From positions 1 through 52,492 of the forward strand of contig JAEORG010000090.1 in assembly GCA_016841005.1 (NCBI GenBank): a DNA stretch of 52,492 nucleotides, written 5' to 3'. Positions within the stretch are counted from its first letter, which is position 1, and every line of letters starts with the position of its first letter. A program made the translations under genes and the position numbers. A model generated the notes under the pieces. The model was given only the letters and a program-made list of their open reading frames with translations, was not told where the DNA came from and did no database searches. Shown here in pieces: positions 9,084 through 17,204 of this stretch. Source of the stretch: Candidatus Thorarchaeota archaeon. GTDB lineage: Archaea; Asgardarchaeota; Thorarchaeia; Thorarchaeales; Thorarchaeaceae.

Positions 9084-9115
9084 AACAGAGATGTTGGATT
9101 TATCCGTGAACTTGA

Positions 9116-9352
9116 ATGTGTGTTGTAGTACCAGGTCTGGTTCTTTCTATTGACGGTGATTTTGCTCGAATTGATTTCGTAGGTATTCAGCGAAGGGTTT
9201 GTGTTTCCCTGTTACCAGAATTGTCTGTTGATGAGTATGTAATTGTTAACGCTAACTATGCCAATGAAGGGATCAAGCCTGAGGAAGCCAAGAAGACTCT
9301 TGCTCTCATTGAGGAGATGGCATCCATAAGTCAGGAGATGACGAGGAAATAG
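9116..9352 (+). CDS. hypC: HypC/HupF-family protein, copy 2, conserved His replaced
   Basis: This second 78-residue HypC paralogue has the same length as copy 1 and is similar along its whole length. It keeps the N-terminal MCVVVPG with Cys2, the strand RRVCVSLLPE and the tail KPEEAKKTLALIEEM. It differs where the family has VHxG[FY]A: it reads VIVNANYANEG, so the conserved His is Asn. Loss of that residue may weaken classical HypC-HypD function and suggests specialisation. It has its own TATA box, a run of six T directly after the stop, and is followed 19 bases later by a membrane protein gene with a GAGGA ribosome site. As with copy 1, no other hyp or hydrogenase gene is adjacent. Confidence 0.88.
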   Translation: MCVVVPGLVLSIDGDFARIDFVGIQRRVCVSLLPELSVDEYVIVNANYANEGIKPEEAKKTLALIEEMASISQEMTRK

Positions 9353-9371
9353 TTTTTTCTGAGGACTAAAG

Positions 9372-9848
9372 ATGAGAAGACGCTTTTTTGAGGCACTATT
9401 AGCCATCATCCTTCTTGTTCTCTTTTCTCAATGGATGAGTACAATTCCACCCTCTCCTTCTGGATCTGGCTACACATCAGTTAACCCTCAAGTGTTAGTT
9501 CAAAATCCTGGTCTCTATGAGAATCATAGCTTGACGACATCTGTGACGATATCGAATGGATATTTCGTTGGCAATGACACTTACTATAATTCGGTGGAGA
9601 ATCTCCTTGTTGTTTTCAGATTTCAGAATCCTGATCTCTCAAATGGTGATAGGATTCAGATTCGAGGTGTTTCCCTTCTAGAAACGAATGGCTTTTTCGT
9701 TGTCGAGGAGTTCCATGTGGTGGACATGTCCAGTAGTCTAATCAGATCCTTTCCTGGAATAGTTCTTTTTGCCATTCTCTTCTTCATGGTCTTCTCCTTT
9801 GACCTACAAAGTTTCCAATTCCATGTAAGAGGTGATGGGCATTCCTGA
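9372..9848 (+). CDS. Hypothetical membrane protein with OB-fold-like ectodomain
   Basis: I do not recognise this 158-residue protein at family level. It has an N-terminal membrane helix (FFEALLAIILLVLFSQWM), an extracytoplasmic segment of about 100 residues, and a second helix (GIVLFAILFFMVFSF). The middle part reads as a small beta-barrel: SLTTSVTISNGYFVGN, then VVFRFQNPDLSNGDRIQIRG and FFVVEEFHVVD, a pattern like OB-fold domains (nucleic-acid-binding or CcmE-like). No haem-binding His of CcmE is seen, so that name is not proposed. The start is firm: ATG at 9372 after GAGGA at 9361-9365. Its 3' end overlaps the hydrolase gene, implying one operon with hypC copy 2. Confidence 0.6.
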   Translation: MRRRFFEALLAIILLVLFSQWMSTIPPSPSGSGYTSVNPQVLVQNPGLYENHSLTTSVTISNGYFVGNDTYYNSVENLLVVFRFQNPDLSNGDRIQIRGVSLLETNGFFVVEEFHVVDMSSSLIRSFPGIVLFAILFFMVFSFDLQSFQFHVRGDGHS

Positions 9849-10347
9849 CATCCTAACTCATCTCTTAACTGGATTATCTATAGGTCTAGTTCTGCGGGGG
9901 ACTATCAGGGATGAAATCAGTCAAATGATTATGCTTGGTTCGATTTTGATTGATATAGAACGACCGCTGGGATGGATTATCGAGTTATTAGGGATGAATA
10001 TCAATATCTTTGGTTTGACTGAAGGCTTTCATTCAATCCTCGGAGCGTTACTTCTCTCATTTGCAGCCGCATCACTATTTGATGATGAGAAACTCTCAAG
10101 GAATAGTCGGTTCTGGTTTGTTTTTCTGGGAACTACATCTCACCTTCTACTTGATATGACCTTATGGCCGTGGCCTGAGCAAGGTCTTTATTTGTTATTT
10201 CCCCTCAAGATACCTTTCTCCTTCAATCTCTTCTGGCCAGACCTAATGTATTACCCCTTGCTTGGTTTTGGAATCCTCCTCATTGCAATATTCTATTGTA
10301 CCGTCATAGAAAGGATACGACCAACATTCCAAATCAAAAAGCCCTGA
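9835..10347 (+). CDS. YdjM-type membrane-bound metal-dependent hydrolase
   Basis: This 170-residue polytopic protein is of the YdjM/YbcI family (COG1988, DUF457-like). The conserved polar motifs lie in the membrane: MGIPDILTHLLTG near the N-terminus (D-x-x-T-H), GSILIDIERP, GFHSILGALL and TSHLLLDMTLWPWP. These His and Asp residues are thought to bind metal. The biological substrate of the family is unsettled; members are often found near lipid or envelope genes. The ATG at 9835 gives the conserved MGIPD start, with a GTG directly before it. The start lies inside the preceding gene. Six bases after the stop, the remnant of a nucleotidyltransferase begins. Confidence 0.72.
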   Translation: MGIPDILTHLLTGLSIGLVLRGTIRDEISQMIMLGSILIDIERPLGWIIELLGMNINIFGLTEGFHSILGALLLSFAAASLFDDEKLSRNSRFWFVFLGTTSHLLLDMTLWPWPEQGLYLLFPLKIPFSFNLFWPDLMYYPLLGFGILLIAIFYCTVIERIRPTFQIKKP

Positions 10348-10353
10348 GATAGA

Positions 10354-10464
10354 ATGGAAAACTCTTTTTCCTATCCTCCAATCAATGTTTCTGCAAAGAT
10401 TTGGATTCCGGCCCTCGATTTAAAGGGAATTGAACTGGCAAAGTCGAAATTAGGTTGCGAGTAA
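10354..10464 (+). pseudogene. Decayed C-terminal end of a sugar nucleotidyltransferase
   Basis: This stretch can be read as a 36-codon frame ending in WIPALDLKGIELAKSKLG and a stop. The same ending in the intact nucleotidyltransferase at 3763-4614 is WIPVNDLKGIEKAGVALG, with 12 of 18 positions identical by eye. The catalytic part of the gene is absent, so this is a relic, not a working enzyme. Its place directly before a GT2 relic repeats the intact order nucleotidyltransferase-GT2. Confidence 0.75.
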
Positions 10465-10477
10465 TTAAGAAATTGGA

Positions 10478-10570
10478 ATGCGATCCATCATTATCCACAC
10501 CCTAACTGAAGCACACAATATAGGGTATCTTATCGAGAGCATCTATGATAAATTGACAATCTCCCGATAG
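10478..10570 (+). pseudogene. Decayed N-terminal start of a GT2 glycosyltransferase
   Basis: An ATG at 10478 opens a 30-codon frame beginning MRSIIIHTLTEAHNIGYLIE and stopping at 10568-10570. It matches the start of the intact GT2 at 4703 (RTIIIPTLNEELNIGRLISG): 15 of 26 aligned residues are identical by eye. The family motif PTLNE has become HTLTE and everything after the first helix is lost. The relic's end overlaps, in antisense, the last codons of the minus-strand GT4 gene ending at 10543, so the break lies at about 10545-10560. Confidence 0.75.
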
Positions 10571-11760
10571 TATTCGAGAGTCCGTCTGGCAGCTAGACGC
10601 CAAGTTTCCCTCTCAGCGTACACTACGTTTCGTCTTCCCATCTCCTCTCTTAGAGAATCTTTGGATAAGACTTCTCGAAGGGCCTGAACGAGCGAATTCA
10701 CGTTATTGTTTTCAAAGAGAGCTAATGAGCCTCCTAGTGTTTCTTTCATATGATATCCCACATCCGATGCCACTATAGCTCTCCCATAGCCTGCATAGTT
10801 ATGTATGGGTCCACTTGCACCGATACTTTCTGTATAGGGGATGAGAACAACATCTGCAGCTGAGAAATACACACCTATTTCCTCTTGGGGGATATATCTT
10901 GCATCGAACATAACTACCTCGTTAAGGTTCATATCTTCCGTCAATTTAACAAGTTCATCAAGATACCATTCAGATTCAATATCCAGCGGTCTTCCTGCAA
11001 TGAGCAGCACTGTATCGGGAGATTCTTTTTGTAGGACTTTCATCGCATTGATTGCATGCTCTATTCCTTTTCCCCTCCGGATATATCCAAAGACAAGAAT
11101 CACTTTTTTCCCGGTAAGATGCAAGATCTGTTTTGATATATTCCTCTCTGGAATTTCAGATATCTGTTGGCAAGGATGCGGGATTTCTCCTACTTTTTGA
11201 GGAGGATATCCATATTCTTGTAGGAATGCTCTTCGCAATGATGAGCCCTTCTTTGCGGTGCTTAATTGTGTGAATATTGTACCCCATTCAAGAATCTTCA
11301 TGTATATTTTGAAGATGGGCATAGCCAGGATTGATATCTTCCTCAGTTTTCTGTATGTTTCGACCCTCTCTATTACTTGATCCACCATCCATGTGCTGTG
11401 TAATGTAATGGTGGTCTTGATGCCTCCTAGTCTCAGTAGAAGTAGAAGGATTAGCATGACTTCTCCAAAGAGTCCACCATATACATCTCCATGAGGTCCA
11501 AATTGAACATGTACGATATGAGGTCGTTCAGCCATTATGCGTTTCCAGAGAACAAGCGGATAGCGAAGACTTCTACCATTCCAGATTCGTATTGTCTTTA
11601 CCCTATCTCCATACGTTGGCAAGACATCCGCTTCGGGATTCGTGATAGCAGCTATCTTTACCTGTGAATTGAAAACAAGCTCCTGAATCAACTGAGCAGT
11701 ATAAGGTGATTCTCCTGTTTTAACAGGAGGTAGTGGAGATATCATGGCAATCTTTAGCAT
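10543..11760 (-). CDS. GT4-family glycosyltransferase, atypical signature
   Basis: This 405-residue GT-B enzyme opens with MLKIAMISPLPPVKTGESPYTAQL, typical of GT4 acceptor domains, with HIVHVQFGPHGDVYGG further on. The donor domain contains VILVFGYIRRGKGIEHAI, LIAGRP and DVVLIPYTESIGASGP. The usual E-x7-E is altered: the second Glu region reads HNYAGYGRAIVASDVG, a variant found in some archaeal GT4 groups. It is monocistronic on the minus strand and diverges from the flippase gene, leaving 183 bases between. Its last ten codons overlap the decayed GT2 fragment on the other strand, so its 3' end was probably shaped by the same rearrangement. Confidence 0.85.
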   Translation of the reverse strand: MLKIAMISPLPPVKTGESPYTAQLIQELVFNSQVKIAAITNPEADVLPTYGDRVKTIRIWNGRSLRYPLVLWKRIMAERPHIVHVQFGPHGDVYGGLFGEVMLILLLLLRLGGIKTTITLHSTWMVDQVIERVETYRKLRKISILAMPIFKIYMKILEWGTIFTQLSTAKKGSSLRRAFLQEYGYPPQKVGEIPHPCQQISEIPERNISKQILHLTGKKVILVFGYIRRGKGIEHAINAMKVLQKESPDTVLLIAGRPLDIESEWYLDELVKLTEDMNLNEVVMFDARYIPQEEIGVYFSAADVVLIPYTESIGASGPIHNYAGYGRAIVASDVGYHMKETLGGSLALFENNNVNSLVQALREVLSKDSLREEMGRRNVVYAERETWRLAARRTLEYYREIVNLS

Positions 11761-11943
11761 TTTACCCGCATAAATCTAAGATAACATCTTCAAAAGATTT
11801 TCCTGTTGTTCAAATTCGACAGATTCATTTGCCCATTAGAAGATGCAGCTCCAGCAATCATATTGCTATAATATATGCGACTAGAAAGAGGAGCAGTGGG
11901 ATAAATATCCGAATATGCCAAAAAAGCAGCAATAGGCACATCA

Positions 11944-13452
11944 ATGCTTATGGGGCAATCTGTCATTTCAGGCATCTTCAGGATTCTCAATATAATGGTC
12001 TTAGCACGTCTTTTATTACCCTCTGAAATGGGACAGGTTGCACTGCTAGGAATCATTTATGGTTTTACGCAATTTCTTGGAACTTTGGGTCTTAATCACG
12101 CATCCCCTTTGGTCATTCCTCAATACGAGTCTGATCAAAGACTTGATCTCATTCGGAGTTATGTGAAGCGAGGAATAGTGTTAGTCCTCATATCATCAGC
12201 TGCTCTTATGCTGACTCTCGCACTCATCTCTCCTTTCATCTTAAGTGAAGGATATGTGTCAATCCCAATACTGAGTGTATTGATTCTGATTATACCCTTT
12301 TCTGCCCTTGATGCGTTTCTTGATTCTATTCTTCTTGCAAGGTATAAGATTAAGCGCTTGGCATCTGGACGAATGGCCTTTGATTCATTTCGGATCGTGA
12401 CCACCATAGGATTAGTTTGGTTTGGCTTTAATGTGATAGGAGTTGCCTGGGGATGGCTCGTAGCGGAGATGGTTGCTGTAGTTATATTCGTAAGAGCTTC
12501 ATTGGCAGCTTTGGATTCAAATTCTGTGGGCGTTGATATGCGTCCAATTTTGAGTTTCGCGCTACCAAGTTTGCTTTTCCAGACAATCGATGTAACTATT
12601 CAGAACACTGACCGACTCATTCTCCTTTCATATAACGGTCTCACAGCCTTAGGTGTCTATGATGTCATCCTCGGGCTGCTCTTCATGATGAGTTTTGTAT
12701 CAATCGCAGTCGCAACTTCACTCTATCCGATTCTCACAAAAATCTATTATGATTCCTCTCGGGCTGAGGACCAGAAAGCATCTCTCAATTACTCCGTGTC
12801 AATTCTTTCACGTTATGTATTTCTCATCCTTATCCCAATCTCAGTTTTTGTATCAATTAATTCTTCAAGAATCCTTTTCATTCTGTTTGGTTCTGCCTAT
12901 GCCACATTTCCTAACGCCTCGTTGTCCTTCTCTCTACTTGTGATTGCCTATTCACTTTGGGGTCTTACCTATGCTTTGCATGTAGTAATACGTACACATT
13001 CAGAGGCACGTTTCTTTATCATAACAGGTCTAAGCGTTTTTCTTTTGGAACTCACTTTATGTATCTATCTCACATCGACACTAGGGTTACTTGGAGCAGC
13101 TCTTGTCCGCTGTATCTATATCTTCTTTCTCTTTCTAACCGCTTTAATCTGGTTGAAGCGCAATGGAATCATATGGCTTTCCAGCAGAGTGGTCTCAATT
13201 GCCAAGATTCTTGCTGCTTCGCTCCCCAGTTCTATCTTACTATATCTGCTAAGCCCCACTGACTTGATAGAGTTGATTGGCTTTGGCTTTATTTCCATAC
13301 TACTGTATATTGGATTACTTTTCGTGATAAGAGAGGTAGATTCACTTGATTTCAAGATTGCAAGAAGTCTGTTACCAATGAGACTGCATAATATTCTAAC
13401 ACGTATTGAAGGAGCTTATTTGCGAGACACTCCTACAGATTCCAGAGTCTGA
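11944..13452 (+). CDS. Wzx-type polysaccharide/lipid-linked sugar flippase
   Basis: This roughly 500-residue protein of the MOP superfamily (PST/Wzx) has about 12-14 hydrophobic segments. It is expected to turn polyprenyl-linked oligosaccharide to the outer face. Motifs include NIMVLARLLLPSEMGQVALL at the N-terminus (the family's ARLLGPExxG), TDRLILLSYNGLTALGVYDV in the middle and a late SFSLLVIAYSLWGL segment. The start is uncertain: ATG at 11944 lacks a ribosome site and gives a product missing the usual dozen residues before the first helix. The frame continues upstream as SEYAKKAAIGTS to a stop at 11902 with no ATG, GTG or TTG, leaving only ATA at 11905 after GAGGAG. It ends overlapping the convergent GT4 by 20 bases. 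Confidence 0.88.
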   Translation: MLMGQSVISGIFRILNIMVLARLLLPSEMGQVALLGIIYGFTQFLGTLGLNHASPLVIPQYESDQRLDLIRSYVKRGIVLVLISSAALMLTLALISPFILSEGYVSIPILSVLILIIPFSALDAFLDSILLARYKIKRLASGRMAFDSFRIVTTIGLVWFGFNVIGVAWGWLVAEMVAVVIFVRASLAALDSNSVGVDMRPILSFALPSLLFQTIDVTIQNTDRLILLSYNGLTALGVYDVILGLLFMMSFVSIAVATSLYPILTKIYYDSSRAEDQKASLNYSVSILSRYVFLILIPISVFVSINSSRILFILFGSAYATFPNASLSFSLLVIAYSLWGLTYALHVVIRTHSEARFFIITGLSVFLLELTLCIYLTSTLGLLGAALVRCIYIFFLFLTALIWLKRNGIIWLSSRVVSIAKILAASLPSSILLYLLSPTDLIELIGFGFISILLYIGLLFVIREVDSLDFKIARSLLPMRLHNILTRIEGAYLRDTPTDSRV

Positions 13453-14482
13453 AATATGTCGATAGCAAGTTACCCCAGCTCATCCTTGATGCAAACTCCA
13501 TCCCCTTACTTGCTATTCTGGTTCTTAGTTCTTCATTTGACAAGATTATCGCTATTTTCCGTGCACAACCGTCTAATGTGGTTTGTATTGAAATTGGCGC
13601 ACCAATATCTCTAATTGACTTGTAATAGGACATTTTTAGCGAGCTTTTCGCTAATGCAATCACAGGTGTACCGACTGATAGTGACTCCAAGATAGAGAGA
13701 TACCCTGCTGCAAGACTTACTTGTGCGTTTCTGAGAAAACTCTGTGGCTCTTGAATGGCTCCAGTAAATGTCACATTCAAGTGCTGTCTTTCGATTTGCT
13801 TTCGAAAATCCTCCAACAATGATCCTTCTCCTGCAATATTGAATTTTGATTCAATATCGTATCTTCCTTTTAGTATACTTGCAAGTTCAAGATATTCTTG
13901 AATTCCTGTGTCTCGTTCTATCCTTCCAACATAAGCAATCCCGTTTCTATCCTCATTCTTGTACGGTATTGATGACACAGCTCCTATTGATATACTACTG
14001 CATTTTACACCATAGATTGACTCTATGAAACCTCCTATGCAGAGCTTGGATTTGGTAAGCAAATGAGCTATTTTTCGAGTTAATCGAAAAATTAGTGGAA
14101 CAGGATCTCTCTCAAATCCGTGGAATGTAATATGCACCTTTCTGGTAGGATAGAGTATTCTCAGAGGAAAATACCACAACAAGAATGGTATTGTATCATG
14201 AACATGGATGATATCATTACTAAGAATTTCCGATCTATGTCTAATCATCCATAGCATTGCTAGAAAAGGATTTTTTATCACTGCGAACGGCATTCTCTGG
14301 ATCTTGACTCCCGATATGACTTCGCAACTCGGTAGTCCACTCTCATGGCTTGCGGAGATTACAGTAATACTATGCCCCTTTGAAGCTAGTAATTCTGCTA
14401 TGGATTGAACATGTCTCTCAACTCCGCCTATTGCAGGGAAGTAACGAGGAGATATCATTATGATCTTGAGGAGTGAAGTCAC
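13433..14482 (-). CDS. GT4-family glycosyltransferase, coupled to the upstream GT-C gene
   Basis: This 349-residue GT4 GT-B enzyme begins LLKIIMISPRYFPAIGGVERHVQ, the standard glycine-rich opening. The donor domain has IAYVGRIERDTGIQEYLELA, NIAGEGSLLEDF and LAAGYLSILESLSVGTPVIA with the conserved second Glu. I chose the GTG at 14482 because GGAGG lies just upstream and because it overlaps the stop of the GT-C gene as GTGA, a classical coupling; a TTG at 14503 would add seven residues. The gene is shorter than most GT4 members (about 380). It converges on the flippase with a 20-base overlap. Donor and acceptor are unknown. Confidence 0.88.
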   Translation of the reverse strand: MTSLLKIIMISPRYFPAIGGVERHVQSIAELLASKGHSITVISASHESGLPSCEVISGVKIQRMPFAVIKNPFLAMLWMIRHRSEILSNDIIHVHDTIPFLLWYFPLRILYPTRKVHITFHGFERDPVPLIFRLTRKIAHLLTKSKLCIGGFIESIYGVKCSSISIGAVSSIPYKNEDRNGIAYVGRIERDTGIQEYLELASILKGRYDIESKFNIAGEGSLLEDFRKQIERQHLNVTFTGAIQEPQSFLRNAQVSLAAGYLSILESLSVGTPVIALAKSSLKMSYYKSIRDIGAPISIQTTLDGCARKIAIILSNEELRTRIASKGMEFASRMSWGNLLSTYFRLWNL

Positions 14483-17076
14483 GATACAGCCTCCAACTCC
14501 CAAATTAGGACTGATTTGATGAGTATCGATGATCCTGGGATCCCTTCAATCACAATTCTTATGTCTCCGATTGTTATGTTCCCAAAATTCGCATAATACA
14601 ATGTATCATTCAGCTTCTGTCCATATCTTAGTAGTACACCATTATCATCCCAAAAGCTAATTCTTACGATCTCGGCACCTATTGATTCAAGATTAAGCGT
14701 GATGAATCCATTAGGAACGTCCATATCAAGATCAAAGCCACTCGGTCTCCAAGTATTGGTATAGTATTGACCTGGTCCGATAGAGAGTTCTATCCCCTCT
14801 GTTGTGTTAGTCAGATATCCCTCATTACTAGCATTCCATTCACCGTTCAATATGTCTAGTCTATGTGAAACATTGTAACTACCAGAAATTAGTTCAAACA
14901 CTCTCATATGGCTGGAATGTTCGTCTGGTTTATTCTCAGCGACCAATTTTAGAGAAGATTGATGGGAAATGACATATCCTTGGGTATTATCAATAAACGA
15001 TGTGAGATTGAATGCAACTACCCCTCCAAGAGGGATTGGATCTAAATATAGCCATTCGAAGGTCTTCCAATGGTGAAAGGTATAATCATCAATTATTATG
15101 TAGTCGACACAATACCTTTCTGTTAAATTGAGTAACTCCTTGCTTGCATTAGCATCGGTCAATCCAATTTTCGATAGTTGCATTGAAACTGTTATTCTAT
15201 TTGTCAGCCATGCAAATTCCCTCGCACGATCAACTAAGAAAACTGACGACTGATTTCCGATTCCATCAATATACTCAGTTATGCCCTGCCATCCATACCT
15301 TGATTCCGGGGTAACAAAACCAAGATTCTCTATCCCCAAGAAATATCCTGGTGCAAATGAGCCAACGAGAATCAATAGAACAAATCCTGACGCCTGCAAA
15401 TTAACTGTTGAATTCAAACGGTTTGGTTCGATTTTACTAAGCAATGATTTTACTTGTTTCTGAATACCATCTACACCAATACTTGCTAATAGAATCCCTA
15501 TTACAATCGGTACAAGAAGGAATCTTGCTGAGGTGTAGAGGTATGCTGGTTCTAGAGGCTCAATATAGCTCATAACAAGGAAGGTACCAATAGTGCAGAA
15601 TACCAGAACTGACCCGAGTAGATAAGTAGTTTCTCGATTCTTTCTAACCAGCAACGAGATAATGACGCCAATCACAATCAGAGCTGAGATGTGCCAGAGA
15701 ATGAATTGTGAAAAGAGGAAGAAATACTCTGTATTGGGAATTTTCGATAGAGCATAGACAATGATATTGCCAGCTATTGTTATTCTGGTTCCAGCGTTTG
15801 CTATGGCACTTAGCTGCATTGGTAGGTAGAAAAGCTCGAAGAAAATGAATATGGAAAAAAAGAGGGGGAAATACGATTTCCATTCTATTTGATTCTCAAA
15901 TCTGTCAAGGAGTGGAAATGAAATCAAGAGTACAACTACTATTGTGAAGTACACAAGCAGGTTGGTAACTAGTTGCCTCGCAAGTATAACAAGTAAGAAT
16001 GATATTCCAAACAAGAACATTCGTTTGAGGTTCCGCGTTTTTTGAAACAGCCGTCCAAAAACCAAGATAACAATCAATACAAACAAATTGGCATACCATA
16101 TGGATTCGATGAGAACGATCAAGAATCCTACAAATGCAAGGGTTGAAGAAGAATCTCTACCAATAGTAACTAAGAGCAAAATGACATAGGTGAGAATCAC
16201 TAGACTGAACATTGAAGGTCCATATGAGATTGATGAGAAATACACCAATGTTGGATGAAGGGACGCAAGCAAGAGTCCAATACGTGCCTGTTCTCTATCA
16301 AGAAAGTGCTTTAGTATCTCATAGCATCCAAAAGCAAGTAGTTGTCCCATGATTATCTGAAGCACAACAGGTGAATATCCATACGATGGAACTAATATCA
16401 TTGAGAGAGAAAACAGGTAAGCTGTCGATTGATGTGTTATCTGTCCAACAAACTCATTCAAGGTGATAATTGCACCATCGTTCAGGAGATTTGAGTTGAA
16501 CTCTCCAACTAAGAGATGTCGTGCATAATCAAAATACATACCTGCATCTGGAGAAAAGGAGTCCTGTCCTAGATACCAGAAGAAACATCTAATCAAAATA
16601 CCAAGAAATGCGATAGCAAGAATATCTGTGGAATACTTCTTTCTAAGCATATTCATATCAATTCGCATCGACACCATTTCTAATGGCATTTGCTTCCTGT
16701 AAACAATCGAATATGAACTTACCAGAAAAGCGTTCATGATAGCTAGCCAAAGGACTAGGAAAATTTTGAATCCAAAGAGATAGGAGAGGAGAAACTGGAT
16801 TTGAATGAAAATGATATTCAAGACTATCCCACAGAAAACGTTCAATCCAATTGGATCAAAATCAGCAAACAAACGCTTTCTGAACTCTGTTCCTGGAATC
16901 CATATTAAAAGGATGAAACCCATAACGAAATTTGGTAGGATCAGTATTGGTGCATTCATTGAGAAACTGATGCAGAAAATCGAAAGAAGAAGTAGATATA
17001 CTCCAAGTCTTTCAATGATTGATTTGTAAAAGAATGATGAGTTCCTACTACAAATCTTGGCATCGATTTCACTCAC
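14479..17076 (-). CDS. Large GT-C-like membrane glycosyltransferase with ectodomain
   Basis: This 865-residue protein has many hydrophobic segments from about residue 25 to 570 and a C-terminal extracytoplasmic region of about 280 residues rich in Asn/Thr sites and beta-type sequence. The first long external loop contains DSFSPDAGMYFDYARHLLVGE, the acidic D-x-x-x-Y pattern expected of GT-C catalytic loops. No WWDYG of AglB/STT3 is present, so an oligosaccharyltransferase is not claimed. A role as a polyprenyl-sugar-using transferase or polymerase is inference. GTG at 17076 is the start, with GGAGGA at 17083-17088 six bases away. It shares a 4-base GTGA overlap with the next gene, a GT4, so the two probably act on one glycan. 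Confidence 0.65.
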   Translation of the reverse strand: MSEIDAKICSRNSSFFYKSIIERLGVYLLLLSIFCISFSMNAPILILPNFVMGFILLIWIPGTEFRKRLFADFDPIGLNVFCGIVLNIIFIQIQFLLSYLFGFKIFLVLWLAIMNAFLVSSYSIVYRKQMPLEMVSMRIDMNMLRKKYSTDILAIAFLGILIRCFFWYLGQDSFSPDAGMYFDYARHLLVGEFNSNLLNDGAIITLNEFVGQITHQSTAYLFSLSMILVPSYGYSPVVLQIIMGQLLAFGCYEILKHFLDREQARIGLLLASLHPTLVYFSSISYGPSMFSLVILTYVILLLVTIGRDSSSTLAFVGFLIVLIESIWYANLFVLIVILVFGRLFQKTRNLKRMFLFGISFLLVILARQLVTNLLVYFTIVVVLLISFPLLDRFENQIEWKSYFPLFFSIFIFFELFYLPMQLSAIANAGTRITIAGNIIVYALSKIPNTEYFFLFSQFILWHISALIVIGVIISLLVRKNRETTYLLGSVLVFCTIGTFLVMSYIEPLEPAYLYTSARFLLVPIVIGILLASIGVDGIQKQVKSLLSKIEPNRLNSTVNLQASGFVLLILVGSFAPGYFLGIENLGFVTPESRYGWQGITEYIDGIGNQSSVFLVDRAREFAWLTNRITVSMQLSKIGLTDANASKELLNLTERYCVDYIIIDDYTFHHWKTFEWLYLDPIPLGGVVAFNLTSFIDNTQGYVISHQSSLKLVAENKPDEHSSHMRVFELISGSYNVSHRLDILNGEWNASNEGYLTNTTEGIELSIGPGQYYTNTWRPSGFDLDMDVPNGFITLNLESIGAEIVRISFWDDNGVLLRYGQKLNDTLYYANFGNITIGDIRIVIEGIPGSSILIKSVLIWELEAVS

Positions 17077-17204
17077 ATTTTGTCCTCCGCTCGCTTTTAT
17101 TCAGCCATTTCGTTAATCGTTCTACTCCGATAAGACTTAAGAGGCTATCAAGAATTGCTCGCTTCATTTGGTATAGTTGATATGCGTACCACTAAAACAG
17201 TCAA

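Noticed and set aside
9372..9848. CcmE-type haem chaperone
   Set aside because: An OB-fold-like pattern and membrane helix are present, but the haem-binding His motif is not.
9004..10479. A 14-base exact repeat (TAAGAAATTGGAAT) at 9004-9017 and 10466-10479 as a possible duplication edge
   Set aside because: Several 14-base matches are expected by chance in a 52-kb window, and the flanks do not continue the match.
14479..17076. AglB/STT3 oligosaccharyltransferase
   Set aside because: Large GT-C-like shape with an ectodomain, but no WWDYG motif could be found.
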